The notes under the pieces were generated by a model, which was not told the DNA's origin, did no database searches, and saw only the letters and a program-made list of their open reading frames with translations. Below are positions 19,735 through 29,133 of a DNA stretch of 64,000 nucleotides, piece by piece (the stretch's first letter is position 1; each line of letters begins with the position of its first letter). The stretch spans positions 3,658,001 to 3,722,000 of the forward strand of contig NZ_CP107796.1 of NCBI RefSeq assembly GCF_036345995.1, in the 5' to 3' direction. The DNA is from Streptomyces sp. NBC_00557. Its GTDB lineage: Bacteria > Actinomycetota > Actinomycetes > Streptomycetales > Streptomycetaceae. The position numbers were made by a program, and so were the translations under genes.

Positions 19735-20295
19735 TCAGCCGCCGTAGACGTGAGGCGCGAGCGTACCCACGAACGGCAGGTTGCGGTACTTCTCGGCGTA
19801 GTCGAGGCCGTAGCCGACGACGAACTCGTTCGGGATGTCGAATCCGACCCACTCGACGTCGATGGCGACCTTCGCGGCGTCCGGCTTGCGCAGCAGCGTG
19901 CACACCTTCAGGGAGGCGGGCTCGCGGGAGCCGAGGTTGTTGATCAGCCAGGACAGGGTCAGGCCGGAGTCGATGATGTCCTCGACGATCAGGACGTGCT
20001 TGCCCTTGATGTCGGTGTCGAGGTCCTTGAGGATCCGCACGACACCGGAGGACTGGGTGCCCGCGCCGTAGGAGGACACGGCCATCCAGTCCATGGTGAC
20101 GGGGGTGGACAGCGCCCGGGCGAGGTCCGCCATGACCATCACCGCGCCCTTGAGGACGCCGACGATGAGCAGGTCCTTGCCCGCGTACTCCGCGTCGATC
20201 TTCGCGGCCAGCTCGGCCAGCTTCGCGTCGATCTCTTCCTTGGTGATGAGCACCTGCTGGAGGTCGGCACCCATGTCTTTCGCGTCCACCCGCAT
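19735..20295 (-). CDS. hpt: Hypoxanthine phosphoribosyltransferase
   Basis: Purine salvage enzyme of 186 residues that makes IMP and GMP from hypoxanthine or guanine and PRPP. The PRPP loop is [17 protein letters not shown]. The N-terminal lysine-glycine motif is [12 protein letters not shown], and the base-binding loop includes [19 protein letters not shown]. The ATG at 20295 gives the standard N-terminus [13 protein letters not shown]. Lies between tilS and ftsH, a conserved bacterial order. Confidence 0.96.
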   Translation of the reverse strand: MRVDAKDMGADLQQVLITKEEIDAKLAELAAKIDAEYAGKDLLIVGVLKGAVMVMADLARALSTPVTMDWMAVSSYGAGTQSSGVVRILKDLDTDIKGKHVLIVEDIIDSGLTLSWLINNLGSREPASLKVCTLLRKPDAAKVAIDVEWVGFDIPNEFVVGYGLDYAEKYRNLPFVGTLAPHVYGG

Positions 20296-20384
20296 CACTT
20301 TCGGTCGTCCCGCACTTACGGCCGCAGTCCACGGCCACCGGCTGCCCGGCCGGCCGCCGGAGGGTCGCTCCGCGGGACCGGGTT

Positions 20385-21551
20385 TCAGCCTTGCCGAATC
20401 ACCAGTCTGCCACCCTGCCGCTGGGCGACGACCCGGCCCGGGAGATTGATGGCTCCCTGACCGCGCCAGCCGGTGATCAGGCGGTCGACTTCCTCGATGT
20501 GGCGGGCGAACAGCGAACCGGCCGGGGCGCCGGCCTCGATGGCGGCGCGGCGCAGGATGCGGCGGCGTACGGCGGGCGGGAGGGCGTAGAGCTTGGCGCA
20601 CTCCAGCAGGCCCGCGGCGTCGCGTACGGAGGCTTCCGCCTGGCTGGCCCAGGCGTCGAGGGCGTCGGCGTCGTCGCGGGAGAGCTGGGCGGTGCGGGCG
20701 AGCGCCTCCACGACCCCTTTGCCGAGGGCCTTCTCCAGGGCGGGCAGGCCTTCGTGGCGCAGCCGGGAGCGGGTGTAGGCGGGGTCGGTGTTGTGAGGAT
20801 CGTCCCAGACCGGGAGGGACTGGGCCATGCAGGCCTTGCGGGCGGTCTGCCGGTCGAGCTCCAGGAAGGGGCGCCGGTAGCGGCCGCCGGCCCCCGAGAC
20901 CGCGGCCATGCCGGACAGGGAGCGGATGCCGGAGCCGCGGGCGAGGCCGAGCAGGACGGTTTCGGCCTGGTCGTCGCGGGTGTGGCCGAGCAGGATCGCG
21001 GTGGCGCCGTGGCGTTCGGCGACGGCGTCGAGGGCGGCGTAGCGGGCGTCGCGGGCGGCGGCTTCGGGCCCGCCGTCGCGGCCGACGGTCACGGCGACGG
21101 ACTCGACGGGGTCGAGGCCGAGTTCGCGCAGGCGCTGGGCGACCTCGTCGGCGCGGAGGTCGGAGCCGGGCTGGAGGCCGTGGTCGACGGTGACGCCGCC
21201 GGCGCGGATGCCGAGCTTGGGCGCTTCGAAGGCGAGGGCGGAGGCGAGGGCCATGGAGTCGGCGCCGCCGGAGCAGGCGACGAGCACGAGCGGGGAGCCG
21301 AGCGGGGAGGGGGGCCGCTCGGTGGTCCGGTGCGGGTGCCGGCCGCCGGCCTGCCGGCCGGGGCCGGCGGCGATCGGGCGTGCGGGGGCGCCGGCGGTCA
21401 GCGCGCCGGGGCGGCCGGCCCAGGCCTGCCCGCCGAGGCCGCTGAGGGCCTGACGTCCAGGGGCGCCGGAGCCCTGGTGGTCGTTGAGGATGTCATGGAG
21501 GACGCGGCGAACCGCCAGGCGTATCGCCGCGACCGCAGGATGGGGACCCAT
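20385..21551 (-). CDS. tilS: tRNA(Ile)-lysidine synthase
   Basis: Adds lysine to C34 of the CAU-anticodon tRNA(Ile), changing its codon from AUG to AUA. The PP-loop signature is [18 protein letters not shown]. Further family motifs are [30 protein letters not shown] and [19 protein letters not shown]. Residues 28-85 are a Gly/Ala/Arg/Pro-rich insert between the N-terminal helix and the PP-loop that the catalytic core does not need. It is the first gene of the tilS-hpt-ftsH-folE series. The ATG is at 21551. Confidence 0.94.
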   Translation of the reverse strand: MGPHPAVAAIRLAVRRVLHDILNDHQGSGAPGRQALSGLGGQAWAGRPGALTAGAPARPIAAGPGRQAGGRHPHRTTERPPSPLGSPLVLVACSGGADSMALASALAFEAPKLGIRAGGVTVDHGLQPGSDLRADEVAQRLRELGLDPVESVAVTVGRDGGPEAAARDARYAALDAVAERHGATAILLGHTRDDQAETVLLGLARGSGIRSLSGMAAVSGAGGRYRRPFLELDRQTARKACMAQSLPVWDDPHNTDPAYTRSRLRHEGLPALEKALGKGVVEALARTAQLSRDDADALDAWASQAEASVRDAAGLLECAKLYALPPAVRRRILRRAAIEAGAPAGSLFARHIEEVDRLITGWRGQGAINLPGRVVAQRQGGRLVIRQG

Positions 21552-21744
21552 GTCCGGTTCCCTTCATGAAGTTTTCGGGGGCGGGCCCCCGAGTTCGGTC
21601 ACTCAGAGTGTGTAGATGGTGACAGAACCGGGGCGTTCCCCGAGCATTGCACGCCTACGCATGGCTCACGGTCCCTCGGACGGGTGATTGGAGGGGCGTT
21701 CGACTGCCGTCGGCCGGATTCGTTTCACGACGTGTCCATGCCGT

Positions 21745-22878
21745 TCACGACTCGGCCTTGCGGTGCACCCGCGCGACCCAGTCCGCCGGTTTGGCGATCT
21801 CCGCCTTCGTGGGCAGGGTGTTGGGCGAGGTCCACACGCGGTTGAACCCGTCGGTGCCGACCTGTTCGACGACGGCCCGCACGAACCGTTCGCCGTCCCG
21901 GTACTGCCTGAGTTTGGCATCCAGACCGAGCAGCTTGCGCAGCGCGAGGTCGAGGCGGGAGGCGCCCTTGGCGCGGCGCTGCTGGAACTTCTCGCGGATC
22001 TCCGCGACGGTCGGTACGACGCTGGGGCCGACGCCGTCCATCACGTAGTCGGCGTGGCCCTCCAGCAGGGACATGACGGCGGTGAGGCGGCTGAGGATCT
22101 CCCGCTGGGCGGGGGTCTGCACCAGCTCCACGAAGGAGCGGCCGGCGTCCTCGTCCTCGCCCTCGGGGCGGCCGCCGACGAGGGACTGGGCGGCTTCCCT
22201 GATGCGCTCCAGGAAGGTCATCGGGTCGACGTCGGTCTCCGCCAAGAACGACTGGATTTCGCCCTCCAGGTGGTCGCGCAGCCAGGGCACGGCCGTGAAC
22301 TGGGTGCGGTGGGTCTCCTCGTGCAGGCACACCCACAGCCGGAAGTCGTGCGGTTCGACGTCGAGTTCGCGCTCGACGTGGACGATGTTCGGCGCGACGA
22401 GCAGCAGCCGGCCGCCGCCGTTCTCGCCGGCCGGCAGGTCGCGGCCGGCCGGGGCGAACGTCTCGTACTGGCCGAGGACGCGGGAGGACAGGAACGACAG
22501 CAGCATGCCGAGTTCGACGCCGGTGACCTTGCCGCCGACGGTGCCGAGCACCGCGCCGGCGGGGTTGCCGGACCGGCGCTGCTGCATCTTCTCCAGCAGC
22601 GGCCTGAGGATCTCGCGGAAGCCGGCGACGTTGGCGCGGACCCAGCCGGGGCGGTCGACGACCAGGACGGGGGTGTCGTGGGTCTCGTCGGTGCCCATAC
22701 GAGTGAAGCCCCGGACGTGTTCCTCCGAGGCCTTGGCGTGCCGGCGCAGCTCCGCGACGACGGCGCGGGCCTCGTCGCGGCTGACGTCGGGGCCCGGGCG
22801 TACGAGCCGCGTCGCGGTCGCCACCGCGAGGTTCCAGTCGACCATCCCGGGAGATGCGGTGCCACCGAAGCCAGTCAT
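21745..22878 (-). CDS. DUF2342 zinc-dependent metalloprotease-like protein
   Basis: Actinobacterial DUF2342 protein of 377 residues, sometimes called F420-associated. The zinc motif HEETH is in WVCLHEETHRTQF, and a downstream E-H pair in LEGHADYVMDGVG may supply further ligands, as in related zincins. Other conserved-looking parts are NRVWTSPNTLPTKAEI and GQYETFAP. It sits between dacB and tilS, its usual place in actinobacteria. No membrane segment or signal peptide is visible. Substrate unknown. The ATG at 22878 is chosen because the upstream in-frame sequence is low-complexity spacer. Confidence 0.85.
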   Translation of the reverse strand: MTGFGGTASPGMVDWNLAVATATRLVRPGPDVSRDEARAVVAELRRHAKASEEHVRGFTRMGTDETHDTPVLVVDRPGWVRANVAGFREILRPLLEKMQQRRSGNPAGAVLGTVGGKVTGVELGMLLSFLSSRVLGQYETFAPAGRDLPAGENGGGRLLLVAPNIVHVERELDVEPHDFRLWVCLHEETHRTQFTAVPWLRDHLEGEIQSFLAETDVDPMTFLERIREAAQSLVGGRPEGEDEDAGRSFVELVQTPAQREILSRLTAVMSLLEGHADYVMDGVGPSVVPTVAEIREKFQQRRAKGASRLDLALRKLLGLDAKLRQYRDGERFVRAVVEQVGTDGFNRVWTSPNTLPTKAEIAKPADWVARVHRKAES

Positions 22879-23164
22879 GCTGCCAACCGTACGGGAACGT
22901 CCCCACTTGGGGCAGTCCGTGTGAGGTCGGCAGGGGCCGGGGGCCGACGGGGGCGGGGCCTGGCGGGGTGGGGCCTGGTGGGGACGGGGCCTCGTGGGAT
23001 CGGGGTGCGTTCGCGGGCCGCGACCCGGCGGGCGGGCAGACACGCAAGGAGCGCGGGAGGCTGACGGCCTGGCGGACAGGCCGGGGAGAGGCACAACGGC
23101 GGGCAAGCACGCGAGAGGGACAAGCGGCGGGCAAGCAGGCGGGGGGCGCACGGTGTGGGCGGGC
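22879..23164. other. G-rich spacer without a gene
   Basis: No coding sequence is supported here. On the plus strand 22935-23000 has several imperfect copies of GGGGCCTNGTGGG separated by further G runs, which might form a quadruplex. At 23090-23145 there are repeats around GCGGGCAAGCA. The promoter of the DUF2342 gene should lie near the left end. Confidence 0.6.
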
Positions 23165-23189
23165 GGCCGGCCTGGGTCGCAGGCCGGCC
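23165..23189. terminator. dacB terminator hairpin
   Basis: GGCCGGCCTG (23165-23174) and CAGGCCGGCC (23180-23189) form a perfect 10-base stem with a 5-base loop, 13 bases past the dacB stop. Confidence 0.75.
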
Positions 23190-23202
23190 GTTGCCGCGGC
23201 GG

Positions 23203-24798
23203 TCAGCGGCAGCCGCAGGCCGCGAGGGCCGTCGCCGCCTTGTCCAGGGCCGACTCCGCTGCCAGGGGGTCGGTGGTGCCGGACGCCATGAAGGCGAAGG
23301 CGAGGAGGCGGCCGTCGGCGTCGACGACGGTGCCGGCGAGGGTGTTCACGCCGGTCAGCGTGCCGGTCTTGGCGCGTACGACGCCCGCCGCGCTGTCGGT
23401 GTAGCGGTCGGCCAGCGTGCCGGTGAAGCCGGCCACGGGCAGGCCGGTGAGGACGGGGCGCAGGCCGGGGCGGCCGGGGTCGCCGGCGGTGACCAGAAGG
23501 CCGGTGAGGAGGCCGGCGGTGAGCCGGTCGTCGCGGTCGAGGCCGCTGCCGTCGTGGAAGGAGGCGCCGGTCATCGGCAGGCCCAGCTTGGTCAGCCGTG
23601 CGGCGATTGCCTTGGCGCCGCCCGCGAAGCTGCCGGGCTGCCCGCTGGTGAGGGCCGTCTGGCGGGCGAGCGCCTCGGCGATGTCGTTGTCGCTGTCGGT
23701 CAGCATGCGCTCGACGATGTCGGACAGCGGGGGTGAGGAGACCGTGGCGAGGGTCTGCGCGCGCGTGCTCGCCTTGGAGGGGCCGGGGGGCGTGGTGGTG
23801 ATGCCGGCGTCCTTCAGGAAGGCCGCGAACTTGCTCGCCGCGTCCTTCGCGGGGTCGCTCACCCGGGGCGCCGGGCCGCTGCTGGAGCCGTCGGTGCGGC
23901 CCTCGTCGGCGATCAGGGGGCTGACCGGCGCGAGGTTGTCGTTGACGCCGATGGGGTGCAGCTGGGGGCCGGAGTACAGGGTCGTGTCGTAGGAGAGCGT
24001 GACCTTGCGGATGCCTCGCCGGTGCAGGGCCTGGGCGGTGTGCGCCGCCAGGTCGCGCAGGCTGGCCCAGCCGTCGCTCTTGCTGCGCGCGGTGAGGGTG
24101 GGGTCGCCGCCGCCGACGAGGATCAGTTCGCCGGTGTCGGCTTCGAGGGCGGCGCGGGTGGTGAAGCGGTGGTCGGGGCCGAGCGCGGACAGGGCGGCGA
24201 CGGCGGTGGCGATCTTCGTGGTGGAGGCGGGGGTGAGGGCCTCGCCGGCGTCGGTGCCGTAGAGGCGCTTGCCGGTGGCCACGTCGACGACGGCCGCCGC
24301 GCGGGTGCCGCCCAGCGCGGGGGCGCTGAGGAGGGGCTTGAGGACGTCGGAGAGGGGCTTTCCGTCCGGCGGGGCCTTCTTGGTGCCGACGGCCGCCACG
24401 GGGCCGTCGAGGCCCACCAGGACGGGTGCGGCGCTCGGCGCGGTCCGGGCCGTGCCCGGCGCGGTGCCGGTACGGCCGTGATCTGTGCCACCCGGCTGCT
24501 CCAGGGCGACCGCCCGGTCCCGCTCGGCCGTACGCTGACCGTTGGCGTCCCAGGGTCCGGCCGCGGTCACCACACCGGCGGCGAGCGCCAGGCCGGCGGT
24601 GGCGGCGCCCGCGGTGTACTGCCAGGTCCTGATGCTTCCCGGACGCGGGAGCCGCGGGGTCCGGGGCCGCAGGGCCCGCGCCAGCCGCGCGACCCGCGGC
24701 CCGGCGGCGGCACCGGCCCGCGCCAGACGCGGTCGTACGGCGTTCGCGATCCGCTCCACCTGCGGTCTCGCGGACTGCCACGGCCTCAGCTCTGGCAC
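23203..24798 (-). CDS. dacB: D-alanyl-D-alanine carboxypeptidase/endopeptidase (PBP4 family, class C)
   Basis: Penicillin-binding protein of about 531 residues that trims and cleaves peptidoglycan cross-links outside the membrane. After a basic cytoplasmic stretch, one hydrophobic helix (about residues 60-82) anchors it. The catalytic motifs are STTK near residue 193, SDN in LTDSDNDIAEAL near 368, and KTG in VRAKTGTLTG near 476. The PBP4-type insertion domain lies between the first two. Two GTG codons compete, at 24804 and 24798; only 24798 is 9 bases from the AAGGGG ribosome site. Divergent from ppa. Confidence 0.94.
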   Translation of the reverse strand: MPELRPWQSARPQVERIANAVRPRLARAGAAAGPRVARLARALRPRTPRLPRPGSIRTWQYTAGAATAGLALAAGVVTAAGPWDANGQRTAERDRAVALEQPGGTDHGRTGTAPGTARTAPSAAPVLVGLDGPVAAVGTKKAPPDGKPLSDVLKPLLSAPALGGTRAAAVVDVATGKRLYGTDAGEALTPASTTKIATAVAALSALGPDHRFTTRAALEADTGELILVGGGDPTLTARSKSDGWASLRDLAAHTAQALHRRGIRKVTLSYDTTLYSGPQLHPIGVNDNLAPVSPLIADEGRTDGSSSGPAPRVSDPAKDAASKFAAFLKDAGITTTPPGPSKASTRAQTLATVSSPPLSDIVERMLTDSDNDIAEALARQTALTSGQPGSFAGGAKAIAARLTKLGLPMTGASFHDGSGLDRDDRLTAGLLTGLLVTAGDPGRPGLRPVLTGLPVAGFTGTLADRYTDSAAGVVRAKTGTLTGVNTLAGTVVDADGRLLAFAFMASGTTDPLAAESALDKAATALAACGCR

Positions 24799-24883
24799 GA
24801 CCACCAGCCCCTTTCGCGATCACATACCTGCGTGAGGGACACTTAACCACCAGAACTATGTGCTGATCATGGAGGAGCCACCG

Positions 24884-25375
24884 GTGGAGTTCGACGTCAC
24901 GATCGAGATCCCGAAGGGTTCGCGCAACAAGTACGAGGTGGACCACGAGACCGGTCGGATCCGCCTGGACCGTCGTCTCTTCACCTCGACCGCCTACCCG
25001 ACCGACTACGGCTTCGTCGAGAACACCCTCGGCGAGGACGGCGACCCGCTGGACGCGCTGGTCATCCTGGACGAGCCGACCTTCCCGGGCTGCCTGATCC
25101 GCTGCCGCGCGATCGGCATGTTCCGCATGACGGACGAGGCGGGCGGCGACGACAAGCTGCTGTGCGTTCCGGCCACCGACCCGCGCGTGGAGCACCTGCG
25201 CGACATCCACCACGTGTCGGAGTTCGACCGCCTGGAGATCCAGCACTTCTTCGAGGTGTACAAGGACCTGGAGCCCGGCAAGTCGGTCGAGGGCGCCAAC
25301 TGGGTCGGCCGCACGGACGCCGAGGCGGAGATCGAGCGGTCGTACAAGCGCTTCAAGGAGCAGGGCGGCCACTGA
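24884..25375 (+). CDS. ppa: Inorganic pyrophosphatase, soluble family I
   Basis: Hydrolyses pyrophosphate to phosphate in the cytoplasm. The 163 residues contain [13 protein letters not shown], the signature DGDPLDALV with its metal-binding aspartates, and [13 protein letters not shown]. The GTG at 24884 follows GGAGGAG at a spacing of 7-8 bases; an upstream ATG at 24860 lacks such a site. It is divergent from dacB and ends at a strong hairpin. Confidence 0.97.
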   Translation: MEFDVTIEIPKGSRNKYEVDHETGRIRLDRRLFTSTAYPTDYGFVENTLGEDGDPLDALVILDEPTFPGCLIRCRAIGMFRMTDEAGGDDKLLCVPATDPRVEHLRDIHHVSEFDRLEIQHFFEVYKDLEPGKSVEGANWVGRTDAEAEIERSYKRFKEQGGH

Positions 25376-25394
25376 CCGGCCGGTTTGTCTTCCG

Positions 25395-25430
25395 CGGGCC
25401 GCGGCACCCTGCCCGGGGTGGCGCGGCCCG
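25395..25430 (+). terminator. ppa terminator
   Basis: CGGGCCGCG-G-CACCC (25395-25409) pairs with GGGTG-G-CGCGGCCCG (25416-25430), a 15-base stem with one mismatch, followed by TTTG. It lies 20 bases past the ppa stop. Confidence 0.8.
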
Positions 25431-25490
25431 TTTGCGTACTCATGCGCATACTGAGGCCTACGGAAGGTGTCGTTCAGGAAGCGGTGCGAG

Positions 25491-27149
25491 GTGACGGAGG
25501 CGGAGGACCGCAAGCCGCGGTCCGACGAGGCGCGGTACGACCCGGAGATCACGTCCGAGTTCGCGATTCCGGAGGGCATCGAGGTACCCGAGGGCGGCGG
25601 TGAGGCGGAGACGACATCGGAGTTCGCCCTGCCCAAGGGCCTTCAGACGCCGCAGCCGCCCGGCGCCGAGCCGGAGGGGTCGGCGTTCAGCCCGCCGCGC
25701 ACCTACGGCGCCAGGGAGGTTCCGCCCGCGTTCACCCCGGCCACCGGGGTGCCGCTGGTCAGCCTGGTCAAGGACGCGCCGTGGCAGGACCGGATGCGCA
25801 CGATGCTGCGGCTGCCGGTGGCCGAGCGGCCCGCGCCGGAGCCGGTGCAGCGCGCCGAGGAGGAGGAGGGCCCCGCGGTCCCGCGCGTGCTCGACCTGAC
25901 CCTGCGTATCGGGGAGCTGCTGCTGGCCGGCGGCGAGGGCGCGGAGGACGTGGAGGCCGCGATGTTCGCGGTGTGCCGCTCCTACGGCCTGGACCGCTGC
26001 GAGCCGAACGTCACCTTCACGCTGCTGTCGATCTCGCACCAGCCGTCGCTGGTGGACGACCCGGTGACGGCCTCGCGGACGGTACGGCGGCGGGGCACCG
26101 ACTACACACGGCTCGCGGCCGTGTTCCGGCTGGTGGACGACCTGACCGACCCGGAGACCCACGTCTCCCTGGAGGAGGCCTACCGGCGGCTGGCGGAGAT
26201 CCGCCGCAACCGGCACCCCTATCCGGGCTGGGCGCTGACCCTGGCCAGCGGGCTGCTGGCCGGTGCGGCCTCCCTGCTGGTCGGCGGTGATCCGATCGTG
26301 TTCGTCGCGGCGGCGCTCGGCGCGATGCTCGGCGACCGGCTGGCCTGGCTGTGCGCGGGGCGGGGGCTGCCGGAGTTCTACCAGTTCATGGTGGCCGCGA
26401 TGCCGCCCGCGATGATCGGCGTGGCGTTCTCGCTGGCGCACGTCGACGTGAAGGCGTCCGCCGTCGTCACCGGTGGGCTGTTCGCGCTGCTGCCCGGCCG
26501 GGCGCTGGTGGCGGGCGTCCAGGACGGCCTGACCGGCTTCTACATCACCGCCTCCGCCCGTCTGCTGGAGGTCCTGTACTTCTTCGTGGGCATCGTCGCC
26601 GGTGTGCTGGTCGTCCTGTACTTCGGCGTGAAGGTCGGCGGCAGCCTCAACCCGGACGCGGCGCTCGTCACCGACGAACGGCCGCTGATCCAGATCGCGG
26701 CGTCCATGCTGCTGTCGCTGACCTTCGCGGTGCTGCTCCAGCAGGAGCGGTCGACCGTGCTGTGGGTGACGCTCAACGGGGGCGTGGCGTGGACGGTGTA
26801 CGGCGCGATGCACTACGTCGCCCACATCTCGCCGGTGGCGTCGACCGCTGTGGCGGCGGGGCTGGTGGGGCTGTTCGGGCAGCTGCTGTCCCGGTACCGG
26901 TTCGCGTCCGCGCTGCCGTACACGACGGCGGCGATCGGGCCGCTGCTGCCGGGCTCGGCGACCTACTTCGGGTTGTTGAACATGGCCCAGAACCAGGTCG
27001 ACAAGGGGCTGGTGTCGCTGGCCAACGCGGCGTCCCTGGCCATGGCGATCGCCATCGGGGTGAACCTGGGGTCGGAGGTCTTCCGGCTGTTCCTGCGGGT
27101 CGGGTATCCCGGCAAGCGCCGGGCGGCCAAGCGGACCCGGGGATTCTGA
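25491..27149 (+). CDS. Threonine/serine exporter family protein (ThrE-like)
   Basis: Membrane protein of about 552 residues. The first 120 residues are acidic and disordered, with two copies of an xTSEFAxPxG motif (ITSEFAIPEG, TTSEFALPKG). A conserved cytoplasmic domain of the ThrE/PF06738 type follows (RIGELLLAGGEGAEDVEAAM, RSYGLDRCEPNVTF), then about ten membrane helices from residue 240 onward. The DUF3815 half contains LLPGSATYFGLLNM. Corynebacterial ThrE exports threonine and serine. The GTG at 25491 has AGGAAG 9 bases upstream; the GTG at 25467 overlaps its own Shine-Dalgarno-like bases. Confidence 0.87.
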   Translation: MTEAEDRKPRSDEARYDPEITSEFAIPEGIEVPEGGGEAETTSEFALPKGLQTPQPPGAEPEGSAFSPPRTYGAREVPPAFTPATGVPLVSLVKDAPWQDRMRTMLRLPVAERPAPEPVQRAEEEEGPAVPRVLDLTLRIGELLLAGGEGAEDVEAAMFAVCRSYGLDRCEPNVTFTLLSISHQPSLVDDPVTASRTVRRRGTDYTRLAAVFRLVDDLTDPETHVSLEEAYRRLAEIRRNRHPYPGWALTLASGLLAGAASLLVGGDPIVFVAAALGAMLGDRLAWLCAGRGLPEFYQFMVAAMPPAMIGVAFSLAHVDVKASAVVTGGLFALLPGRALVAGVQDGLTGFYITASARLLEVLYFFVGIVAGVLVVLYFGVKVGGSLNPDAALVTDERPLIQIAASMLLSLTFAVLLQQERSTVLWVTLNGGVAWTVYGAMHYVAHISPVASTAVAAGLVGLFGQLLSRYRFASALPYTTAAIGPLLPGSATYFGLLNMAQNQVDKGLVSLANAASLAMAIAIGVNLGSEVFRLFLRVGYPGKRRAAKRTRGF

Positions 27150-27209
27150 GCGCCTGGCAGCCCGGGGTCCGATCGCGGGTGCGGGTGCGCGGTGGCCGTC
27201 CCCGCGTCC

Positions 27210-28154
27210 CTACGGGGCGCGGTACTCGCCCTGGCTGCGGTCGTAGGGGTACGGGTACTGCTGCTGCGCGTACTGCTGGTGGTCGTAGTACTGCTGGTCC
27301 CAGTCCTGCTGCTGCGGCTGCTGCGGCTGCTGGTGCCAGCCCTGCTGCTGCGGCTGCTGCGGCTGCTGGTGCCAGCCCTGCTGCGGCTGGTACGGCTGCT
27401 GCGCGTACGGGTCGCCGTAGTGCTGCTCGTACGGCTGGTCCGGCTCGATGCGGCGCAGTTGGGCGGTCTCGGTGTCCGTGGCCGGTGCGTACGGCTGCCG
27501 GGGCGCCTGGGTCTGCTGCGGAGCCTGCGCGGCCTTCTTCTCCTTGCCGCGGGCCCGCAGGAACTCGATCGCGATCGGGACCACGGAGACGAGGACGATC
27601 AGGATGAGGATCGCCTCGATGTTGTTCTTGACGAAGGGGATGTTGCCCAGCCAGGAGCCGAGCAGGGTGACGCCCGCGCCCCACAGGGTGCCGCCGATGA
27701 CGTTGAAGAGCAGGAACGAGCGGTACCGCATACCGCTGACGCCGGCGATGATCGGCGTGAACGTGCGGACCACGGGCACGAAGCGGGCCAGGACCAGGGA
27801 CTTCGGGCCGTACTTCTCGAAGAACTCGTGCGCCTTGGTGACGTTCTCCTGCTTGAACAGGCGGGAGTCCGGGCGGTTGAACAGGGACGGGCCGACCTTC
27901 TTGCCGAACATGTAGCCCGCCTGGTCGCCGAGGACGGCGGCGAGGCAGATCAGGGCGATCGCGCCCCACAGCGGGAAGTCCATCTGGTGCGAGGTGATCA
28001 GCAGACCGCAGGTGAACAGCAGCGAGTCGCCCGGCAGGAAGAAGCCGATGAGCAGGCCGGACTCGGCGAAGACGACGAGCAGCAGGCCCCAGATGCCGTA
28101 GGTGCCGAGGAGGTGGTTGGGATCCAGCCAGCTCGGGCCGAGGGCGAGTGTCAT
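27210..28154 (-). CDS. DedA/VTT-domain membrane protein with Gln-rich tail
   Basis: DedA family protein of 314 residues. The VTT (SNARE-associated) domain covers residues 15-195 with GLLIGFFLPGDSLLF, the re-entrant arginine motif ARFVPVVRTFTPIIAG, and FNVIGGTLWGAG. DedA proteins affect undecaprenyl-phosphate or phospholipid flipping and membrane-potential homeostasis. The C-terminal 115 residues are a Q/P/Y/W-rich cytoplasmic tail with a tandem repeat of GWHQQPQQPQQQ. The ATG is at 28154. Convergent with the ThrE-like gene. Confidence 0.88.
   Translation of the reverse strand: MTLALGPSWLDPNHLLGTYGIWGLLLVVFAESGLLIGFFLPGDSLLFTCGLLITSHQMDFPLWGAIALICLAAVLGDQAGYMFGKKVGPSLFNRPDSRLFKQENVTKAHEFFEKYGPKSLVLARFVPVVRTFTPIIAGVSGMRYRSFLLFNVIGGTLWGAGVTLLGSWLGNIPFVKNNIEAILILIVLVSVVPIAIEFLRARGKEKKAAQAPQQTQAPRQPYAPATDTETAQLRRIEPDQPYEQHYGDPYAQQPYQPQQGWHQQPQQPQQQGWHQQPQQPQQQDWDQQYYDHQQYAQQQYPYPYDRSQGEYRAP
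27300..27390 (-). repeat. 36-base tandem repeat in the DedA tail
   Basis: Two full 36-base units (27300-27335, 27336-27371) and part of a third encode WHQQPQQPQQQ(G/D). The CAG-rich coding strand could change length by slippage without shifting the frame. Confidence 0.75.
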
Positions 28155-28304
28155 CACGGGTCCGGGCTCCTGAAGGGTGAGGCGGCTTCGGCGGCTGGTC
28201 TCGGGGGAATGGCCGTACAAAGCTATCAACGCGAGCTGACCGCCCCAGGTTCCACCGGTGTCTCCAGGATGCACTGTGCGATGACCGGGTGAAAGCTGTG
28301 GCTC

Positions 28305-28670
28305 ATGGGACTCGATGACTACGGCGGCGGCCAGGGGCCCCAGCCCGATGTGCTGGTCGTGACGACGAACGACGTGCCCGGACACCGGGTGCAGCAGGTG
28401 ATCGGCGAGGTCTTCGGGCTCACCGTGCGCTCGCGGCACCTGGGCAGCCAGATCGGCGCCGGTCTGAAGTCGATGATCGGCGGCGAGCTGAAGGGCCTCA
28501 CCAAGACGCTGGTGCAGACCCGCAACCAGGCCATGGAGCGGCTGGTGGAGCAGGCACGCGCGCGTGGCGCCAACGCGGTGCTCGCCTTCCGGTTCGACGT
28601 GACCGAGGCCGCGGACGTGGGCACCGAGGTGTGCGCCTACGGCACGGCGGTGGTCGTGGCCCGGGAGTGA
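28305..28670 (+). CDS. YbjQ/UPF0145 family protein
   Basis: Small cytoplasmic protein of 121 residues of the YbjQ (heavy-metal-binding-domain-like) family. Typical parts are VLVVTTNDVPGHRVQQVIGE, GLTVRSRHLGSQIGAGLKS, ERLVEQARARGANAVLAFRF, and a C-terminal strand ending GTAVVV. These proteins form homopentameric rings; their role is not established. Divergent from the DedA gene and convergent with tipA. The ATG is at 28305. Confidence 0.85.
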   Translation: MGLDDYGGGQGPQPDVLVVTTNDVPGHRVQQVIGEVFGLTVRSRHLGSQIGAGLKSMIGGELKGLTKTLVQTRNQAMERLVEQARARGANAVLAFRFDVTEAADVGTEVCAYGTAVVVARE

Positions 28671-28698
28671 CCCCCGTGCAGTCCCGGGCCGGGGCCGG

Positions 28699-29133
28699 TC
28701 AGGAGGCGTGCCGGTCCGCGTTGGCGAGGATCGCGGCGCGCAGGTGCTCGGCGAGGCCGGGGCGCAGGGAGTCGTAGAACGCCTTGAAGCGCTCGTCGGA
28801 GACGTACATCTCCGCGAAGCACCGGTGCATCTCGTAGGGGACCTCGAAGTAGTACCTGCTGATGTGCTGCCGGTGTTCCTCGGCCAGGCCCATGGCCGCC
28901 TCGCCGGCCGGCTGCTCCCCGGCGGCCACCAGCTCCGCGTAGCGCCGGCCCCAGTCGTCGACCTCGGCCTGGATGCGCTTCCAGTCCTCCTTGGTGTAGG
29001 TGGCGGCGCGGCGCTGCGACTCGGCGTAGGCCTCGGTGCCGCCCCAGCGCTGTTCGGCCTCCTCGCGGTACTGCTCGGGGTCCTTGTCCCCGAACACCTC
29101 GAACCGCTCCTCCGGCGTCAGGTTGATGCCCAT
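28699..29133 (-). CDS. Internal-start short form, TipAS-like thiopeptide-binding protein
   Basis: The ATG at 29133 in the tipA frame is preceded by a perfect GGAGG with 8-base spacing. It would give a 144-residue protein starting MGINLTPEE, the same first residues and length as S. lividans TipAS, which is translated independently from the tipA mRNA. The short form lacks the DNA-binding domain and sequesters drug. This is a gene within a gene, not an annotation alternative for the long form. Confidence 0.8.
   Translation of the reverse strand: MGINLTPEERFEVFGDKDPEQYREEAEQRWGGTEAYAESQRRAATYTKEDWKRIQAEVDDWGRRYAELVAAGEQPAGEAAMGLAEEHRQHISRYYFEVPYEMHRCFAEMYVSDERFKAFYDSLRPGLAEHLRAAILANADRHAS

Noticed and set aside
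22935..23145. Possible CRISPR-like or integrase-site repeats in the dacB/DUF2342 gap
   Set aside because: The repeats are short, G-rich and unevenly spaced, with no spacer structure and no recombinase nearby.
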